Shown here in pieces: positions 7,701-11,156 of a DNA stretch of 11,156 nt (positions are counted from its first letter, which is position 1; each line of letters opens with the position of its first letter). The translations under genes and the position numbers were made by a program. The notes beneath the pieces were generated by a model that saw only the letters and a list, made by a program, of their open reading frames with translations, was not told the DNA's origin and searched no databases. Source of the DNA: Accumulibacter sp. (GTDB lineage Bacteria > Pseudomonadota > Gammaproteobacteria > Burkholderiales > Rhodocyclaceae). Location: positions 1-11,156 of the forward strand of contig JAISQQ010000069.1 in NCBI GenBank assembly GCA_031274075.1, in the 5' to 3' direction.

Positions 7701-10093
7701 GCATCCTGGCGGCGCTCACCCGCATGCAGGCGGCGGCGGGCCTCCTGTCCTACGGTCCGGACGCGCGCGCGCTGGCCATGCTTTACTGGCAATACGGCCA
7801 GCGCGGCGACGAAGAGCGCGGCGCGCGCTCGCGGCAGGCGCTTTCGGTGATGAACATCCGCGCCTGCTTCGGCAAGCGCGAGGCGCAAAAGCGGCTGGAA
7901 AAGGAGATCGCCGCCGCGATCACCGCCTTTGCCCCCGATTTCGGTTTCGACGCCGGGCGCGACGGCCTTGGCAAACAGGCGGCGCGCTATCTCGTGCGCC
8001 AGCTCGTCCAGGCACACCATGACGGCGCCTGGGCGCTGGCGGGCGCCGCCGACGATCTGGCGAACGATCTGCAGCGTCGGCTGGAAGCCGCCGGCCTGTG
8101 GATGGATTGGCAGCGCGACCTGGCGGCCGCGCCGCCGGAGGAACGCTGGCACCTGGCGCGCGCCTGGGTCGCCGCCTGCGCCGCCGCCCAGCGTGAGCCG
8201 GAACGCTTCCTGGGCTGGGTCGACGACGCCGCCGCGAAGTTCGCCGTCGAGCTGCCGCGCGCGCGGGTCAACGCCGACCTCGACCTCACCCTCACGGGGA
8301 TGCTGGGCGAGCACCCGCGCATCGCCGAGGGGGGAAAAATGGCGCTCAACCTGCACGACTCCTGGCGGCGCTACCTGCACCATTGCGAAGTGGCGGTAAC
8401 GGGCTTTTCCCGCATGCAGGCGCTGCGCCACGCGCTCATCGAGCGCGAGAAAAAGCGCCTGCGCCTGGAGCAGTTCCAGGCCAAGACGCTTTCTTCCTTC
8501 GTCCGCAACCGCCTCATCGACGAGGTCTATCTGCCGATGGTCGGCGACAACCTCGCCAAGCAGATCGGCGCGACCGGAGAGGGCAGCCGCAGCGACCGCA
8601 TGGGCCTGCTGCTGCTGATCTCGCCGCCCGGCTACGGCAAGACGACGCTGATGGAATACATCGCCGACCGCCTGGGCCTGATATTCGTGCGCATCAACTG
8701 CCCCGCGCTCGGCCACGACGTCACCGCCCTCGACCCCGCCGCCGCCCGGAACAGCGCCGCGCGGCAGGAACTCGAAAAGTTGAACCTCGGCCTCTTGATG
8801 GGCAACAACGTCATGCTCTACCTGGACGATATCCAGCACACCCACCCCGAGTTCCTGCAAAAATTCATCGCCCTGGCCGACGGCACGCGGCGCGTCGAGG
8901 CGGTCAAGAACGGCGAGCCGGTCACTTGCGACCTGCGCGGCAAGCGTTTCGCCGTCGTCATGGCCGGCAATCCCTACACCGAATCCGGCGAAGTCTTCAA
9001 GATTCCGGACATGCTCGCCAACCGCGCCGACATCTACAATCTCGGTGACGTGCTCTCCGGACGCGAGGCCCAGTTTGCGCTCTCCTACATCGAAAACAGC
9101 CTCACCGCCAATCCCGTCCTGCTGCCGCTCGCCTCGCGCGATCCGAAGGACGTGCAGCTCCTGGTGCGCATGGCCGAAGGCGAGGCGGTGGCCGGCAGCG
9201 ATTTCGCGCACGCCTACAGCACCGTCGAACTGAACGAACTCGTCGCGCTCATGCAGCGCCTTTTCCGGGCGCGGGATCTGCTGCTCAAGGTCAATCTCGC
9301 CTACATCGAATCCGCCGCGCAGCAGGACGCCTACCGCACCGAACCGCCGTTCAAGCTGCAAGGCAGCTACCGCAACATGGCCAAGCTCGCCGCCCGCGTC
9401 ACGCCCCTGATGGACGAAGGCGAACTCGACGCGCTGCTGCGCGACCACTATCGCGGCGAGGCGCAGACGCTCACCACCGGCGCGGAAGAAAACCTGTTGA
9501 AGCTCGCGCTCCTGCTCGGCAGCCAGACGGAGGAGGAACAGCGCCGCTGGCAGGACATCTGCGGCGAATACGTGCGCCGCAAGAAGCTCGGCGGCAGCGA
9601 CGATGCCGACGGCACGCACAAGATCGCCAGCACCCTGCTCGACGTCTCCCGCGCCGTGGATGAACTGCGCACCCGCTCCGACATGCCGCAGCGCCTGGAA
9701 AAAGGTTTGGCGGAACTCGCGCGGACGCTTGCCGGAATCCAGCCGAAGATCACTTTCCAGCCCAGTTTCCAGCCCACCGTCGAGTCGCCGAAACTGAGTT
9801 TCAGGCCCACCATCGAAGTCGCCGCGCCCGATACCGCCGCCTTTGGCGAGAGCCTCAAGCAAATGAAGGAACTGTACGACACCGTGCTGCTGCCGCTGGT
9901 GAAGGCCAATTACCACAAGATGACGATGGATCACAGCCTGTGGAAAGACATGCAGCGTACCGTGCGCGTGCTGCAAAGACTGGAGATCATGTTCCCGGAC
10001 GATGAAACGGAAGCCGCCGAAGCCGCCGCGTCGCCGCCCGACGCCCCGAAAAAACCGCAGCCGAAGCCGAAGCCAAAGACCCCCCCGCGCTGA
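4712..10093 (+). CDS. Giant AAA+ ATPase of the 'DNA repair ATPase' (DUF3686) family
   Basis: 1,793 residues. After a short helical start, residues about 70-430 are strand-rich and resemble the DUF3686 N-terminal domain, possibly a beta-propeller. About 430-850 is helical/coiled coil; a small strand-rich insert (about 857-905, RFGRHRFTVSRQP) is followed by more helices to about 1285. The AAA+ core shows Walker A SPPGYGKTT (1304-1312, Lys1310), Walker B VMLYLDDIQ (Asp1372-Asp1373), a sensor-1-like Asn in MAGNPYTESGE (Asn1420) and a possible arginine finger in ANRADI (Arg1438). The C-terminus has QP/RP-rich strands (about 1679-1703), a helix pair and a Pro/Lys tail (about 1773-1793). No ABC signature, SMC hinge or nuclease motif is seen, so the database name 'DNA repair' is not supported here. 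Its context (PspA, flotillin, OB membrane protein) suggests a membrane-associated remodelling ATPase; this is inference. The Shine-Dalgarno site is weak (AGGCAGG at 4699-4705). Confidence 0.9.
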   Translation: MSDTPTDATESLVAESGSYELLKKRLSDQGARLQQKTQSFNEARLAEFGRAAQTLLLRTRARTENNCVARDLTRIRDLLVFGYNVFIGLRKETAVSDVFSLYRLKEGMENGDELEVAPLAGSFLEDARFTADFHELYTYYKQASITQLSVHQGKLFAAFRIGEKITDLRVFRWALENDGGIKYIDNRGERDVALPPTHDFEWTPATREQHVGGRYPHVNIQDAVFIDVVGGDLTVKIENNTETGLGIYSEPVEDKNQSLADAAIAYARLGSLILLKVRPYREKDDRYLVFNARANSVTRIDAIGQSCVQLPEDHGLIFPGGYYLRSGEFKAFDLPPALSSTARFKRMTRSPNGEDVLYIFYQPEGGQYALFSYNLIEKSLSAPILCHGYARFEDGRILVFQADNPEPARNHPMQLWQTPFASEEHVTRTASARGFWGKIGNPELVRGIAELTAIARAVREQAPTRAAYEEIIRQCGRAQDAFFWLAEPEAGGIVADLRAIREAAQDTLDEFEKVESIRRATLRATDEAESRQKEALSAIAGTIWQKPEDFVRALDRLREERGQLQLLLELRYADAGRIGALDSAYADESGRVGERAIAFLSRENAFDGIRADLARAAGLLDKAAASEDIARVLAELDATAAGLDLLSGQIGNLPGGDAVTRTAILDAVSAVYTEINRLRAEARKRRRVLSGAEAATEFGAQFKLFGQSLENAVDLVDTPEKCDDALTRLLAQLEELEGRFAEQESFLADIAAKREAVYEALLARKQTLLDARNRRARAIVDAATRILNGIARRVAQIPGLPQLHSYFASDPLIGKLRSQIAELRELGNGVDADDLDTQLKTARDRAIRAVRDQSELTADGGNSVRFGRHRFTVSRQPLDLTLVSREGEPRFHLSGTDYYAPLEAETAAALAAFHDQWEQTLVSETPDFYRAEYLAGLMLEAVIAGEAGELGLDWSGLQKLCADSEQLEPLLEKLRLWAAPRYQEGYQKGVHDVDAARILAALTRMQAAAGLLSYGPDARALAMLYWQYGQRGDEERGARSRQALSVMNIRACFGKREAQKRLEKEIAAAITAFAPDFGFDAGRDGLGKQAARYLVRQLVQAHHDGAWALAGAADDLANDLQRRLEAAGLWMDWQRDLAAAPPEERWHLARAWVAACAAAQREPERFLGWVDDAAAKFAVELPRARVNADLDLTLTGMLGEHPRIAEGGKMALNLHDSWRRYLHHCEVAVTGFSRMQALRHALIEREKKRLRLEQFQAKTLSSFVRNRLIDEVYLPMVGDNLAKQIGATGEGSRSDRMGLLLLISPPGYGKTTLMEYIADRLGLIFVRINCPALGHDVTALDPAAARNSAARQELEKLNLGLLMGNNVMLYLDDIQHTHPEFLQKFIALADGTRRVEAVKNGEPVTCDLRGKRFAVVMAGNPYTESGEVFKIPDMLANRADIYNLGDVLSGREAQFALSYIENSLTANPVLLPLASRDPKDVQLLVRMAEGEAVAGSDFAHAYSTVELNELVALMQRLFRARDLLLKVNLAYIESAAQQDAYRTEPPFKLQGSYRNMAKLAARVTPLMDEGELDALLRDHYRGEAQTLTTGAEENLLKLALLLGSQTEEEQRRWQDICGEYVRRKKLGGSDDADGTHKIASTLLDVSRAVDELRTRSDMPQRLEKGLAELARTLAGIQPKITFQPSFQPTVESPKLSFRPTIEVAAPDTAAFGESLKQMKELYDTVLLPLVKANYHKMTMDHSLWKDMQRTVRVLQRLEIMFPDDETEAAEAAASPPDAPKKPQPKPKPKTPPR

Positions 10094-10218
10094 AATCCAT
10101 CCCCCTCCGAATGGGGCGAGGCATCGCCGTTGTCTTGTTGGGGTTCGCTCCGTTCATCCAATCTTGTATGTTGATCCCATCGTCTATACGCCCCGCCCCC
10201 CGGCCTCCGAACCCTCCC
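10094..10218. other. Spacer after the ATPase gene, no gene seen
   Basis: A weak hairpin GGCGA-GGCA-TCGCC (10115-10128) followed by a T/G-rich stretch could terminate the operon, but the stem is only five pairs. The stretch TTGTTGGGGTTCGCTCCG resembles a fragment of a dispersed proteobacterial repeat as I remember such sequences. A 71-codon frame from 10111 runs into the repeats and is not believable. Confidence 0.4.
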
Positions 10219-10291
10219 CGTCATTCCGGCGCAAGCCGGAATCCAGGAATCTTGACGAACGAACCGGGTCCCGGCCTGCGCCGGGACGACG
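10219..10291. repeat. REP/BIME-like palindrome pair, copy 1
   Basis: 73 bases bounded by CGTCATTCCGGCG and its near inverse CGCCGGGACGACG (11 of 13 match when reversed). Each end forms its own hairpin: ATTCCGGC-GCAA-GCCGGAAT and GTCCCGGC-CTGC-GCCGGGAC. No transposase gene for such elements is in the window. Confidence 0.75.
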
Positions 10292-10500
10292 CGCCACGTA
10301 GGGCGGACGCAGTCCGCCGGTCGTAAACTCCGGCGCGAAGCGCCGCCGATTTGAAGAACGATTGTCAGTTTGCGCCGCTACGCGGCCTACCCAAGCTACA
10401 GGCGCTCCCAAGGACGGCCCAAGGAGAGGCTGGCGTAATGGACTTGTTTCAAAGGCCGTCGAATACGAAAAGCGCCGGAGAGAACGACTGACCCCACCCC
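10219..10500. repeat. Palindrome-rich tandem unit, copy 1 (282 bp)
   Basis: First of three head-to-tail copies. Order: a REP-like pair of palindromes (10219-10291), a GGCGGAC-GCA-GTCCGCC hairpin (10302-10318), GGCGC-GAA-GCGCC (10332-10344), a GCCGC-TAC-GCGGC hairpin, then a non-palindromic block that includes GTAATGGACTTGTTTC and ends in a C-rich run. It lacks the foldback element of copy 2, keeping only a remnant of its right end (GCGCTCCCAAGG). Confidence 0.9.
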
Positions 10501-10573
10501 CGTCATTCCGGCGAAGGCCGGAATCCAGGAATCTTGACGAACGAACCGGATCCCGGCCCGCGCCGGGACGACG
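10501..10573. repeat. REP/BIME-like palindrome pair, copy 2
   Basis: 73 bases again, bounded by CGTCATTCCGGCG and CGCCGGGACGACG. The first loop is GAAG and the second CCGC, different from copy 1, while the stems are kept. Confidence 0.75.
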
Positions 10574-10690
10574 CGCCACGCAGGGCGGACGCCATCCGCC
10601 GGGCGTAAACCTCCGGCGCGACGCGCCGCCGATTTGAAGAACGATTGTCAGTTTGCGCCGCTACGCGGCCTACCCAAGCTACAGGCGTTG

Positions 10691-10773
10691 CCTGGGAGCG
10701 CGGGGCTTCCGCCCCGCACAGCGGTGGCATGAGCCCCCCCGTTGTTGCGGGGCAGAAGCCCCGCGCTCCCAGG
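10691..10773. repeat. 83-bp foldback element (28-bp arms, one mismatch)
   Basis: CCTGGGAGCGCGGGGCTTC (10691-10709) is the perfect inverse of 10755-10773; after one mismatch, GCCCCGCA (10711-10718) pairs with TGCGGGGC (10746-10753). The central loop is 27 bases. Each arm can instead fold on itself (GCGGGGC-TTCC-GCCCCGC and GCGGGGC-AGAA-GCCCCGC). It is absent as a whole from copy 1, so it looks like a small mobile or deletable palindromic element. Confidence 0.85.
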
Positions 10774-10867
10774 GACGGCCCGGAGAGAGGCTGGCGTAAT
10801 GGACTTGTTTCAAAGGCCGTCGAATACGAAAAGCGGCTGCGCCGGAGAGAACGACTGACCCCACCCC

Positions 10868-10940
10868 CGTCATTCCGGCGAAGGCCGGAATCCAGGAAGT
10901 TTGACGAACGAACCGGATCCCGGCCCGCGCCGGGACGACG
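10868..10940. repeat. REP/BIME-like palindrome pair, copy 3
   Basis: 73 bases, same ends as the other two copies. It differs from copy 2 only in unpaired spacer bases (AAGTTTG in place of AATCTTG). Confidence 0.75.
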
Positions 10941-11056
10941 CGCCACGCAGGGCGGACGCAATCCGCCGGTCGTAAACTCCGGCGCAAAGCGCCGCCTGTT
11001 TGAAGAACGATTGTCAGTTTGCGCCGCTGCGCGGCCTACCCAAGCTACAGGCGCCG

Positions 11057-11156
11057 CCTGGGAGCGGGGGGGGGGGGGGCCCCCCCCCCCGGGGGGGGCG
11101 CCCCCCCCCCGTTGGGGGGGGGCAGGACCCCCCCCCCCCCGGGCGCCCCCCCGCGG
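11057..11156. other. Corrupted second foldback element at sequence end
   Basis: It begins CCTGGGAGCG like the foldback in copy 2, then runs as blocks of G and C. The anchors GTTG (11111) and GGCAG (11121) keep the exact 10-base spacing seen in copy 2 (10741 and 10751). This is almost certainly the same element with homopolymer base-calling or assembly errors at a contig end, not biology. Confidence 0.8.

Larger units (their letters stand above)
10501..10867. repeat. Palindrome-rich tandem unit, copy 2 (367 bp)
   Basis: Same order of hairpins and same non-palindromic block as copy 1, nearly identical outside loops. It is longer mainly because of the 83-base foldback at 10691-10773, plus a small CGGCTG-type insertion near 10835. 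The block from GAGAGGCTGG to GAATACGAAAAGC is identical to copy 1 by eye, suggesting recent duplication. Confidence 0.9.
10868..11156. repeat. Palindrome-rich tandem unit, copy 3, truncated by the window end
   Basis: Matches copies 1 and 2 through the hairpin series up to the start of a second foldback element (11057), then becomes unreadable G/C runs. The non-palindromic block expected after it is not reached. Confidence 0.88.

Noticed and set aside
1622..9976. A 2,784-codon open frame on the minus strand covering the YqiJ-like, flotillin and ATPase genes.
   Set aside because: It is exactly codon-aligned opposite three clear genes and is explained by the absence of TTA, CTA and TCA codons in them; its translation has no recognisable domain.
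10111..10326. A 71-codon frame with a hydrophobic start and a Cys (LLGFAPFIQSC), looking like a lipoprotein signal.
   Set aside because: It has no good ribosome site and runs into the REP-like repeat, giving the familiar spurious peptide RHSGASRNPG; no sign of a real gene.
10184..10987. Several overlapping 90-150 codon frames on both strands in the repeat array.
   Set aside because: They are translations of GC-rich palindromic repeats and share the same peptide fragments because the DNA is repeated.
10219..11156. CRISPR array.
   Set aside because: The repeats are 282-367 bp apart with no unique 30-40 base spacers and no cas genes.

Overview
The window is a high-GC (roughly two-thirds G+C by eye), gene-dense stretch from what looks like a Gram-negative proteobacterium, most plausibly a betaproteobacterium. 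That guess rests on the gene set and on REP-like palindromes of the CGTCATTCCGGCG type at the right end; no rRNA or other taxonomic marker is present. It reads like one end of a draft or metagenomic contig: the first gene lacks its start, and the last ~90 bases are a corrupted G/C homopolymer tract.

Left to right, all on the + strand: (1) a 5'-truncated DUF2170/YjfI-family gene (1-351); (2) a PspA/IM30 gene of the YjfJ type (394-1116); (3) a 107-residue protein of unknown function whose two halves both look ribbon-helix-helix-like (1113-1436), with a 4-base ATGA overlap with pspA; (4) a 263-base gap with short tandem repeats, a candidate sigma70 promoter and a strong hairpin plus T-run; (5) a YqiJ-like membrane protein with a C-terminal OB-fold (1700-2374); (6) a long YqiK-type flotillin (2420-4534); (7) a 1,793-residue protein of the family usually called 'DNA repair ATPase', with a DUF3686-like N-terminus, helical middle and C-terminal AAA+ ATPase (4712-10093). 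From 10219 to the end there is no credible gene, only a three-copy tandem array of long palindrome-rich units, the middle one carrying an 83-base foldback element.

The genes form one membrane-maintenance locus. In E. coli, yjfIJ and yqiJK are separate loci; here they sit together with a giant AAA+ ATPase. PspA proteins are bacterial relatives of ESCRT-III, flotillins are SPFH scaffolds that often partner with AAA+ machines, and YqiJ-like OB/NfeD proteins are common flotillin partners. A coherent but unproven reading is a membrane-remodelling or envelope-stress module in which the large AAA+ protein acts on PspA and/or flotillin assemblies, as Vps4 acts on ESCRT-III. The promoter/terminator region at 1606-1687 would split the cluster into a PspA half and a flotillin-ATPase half that could be expressed together or separately.
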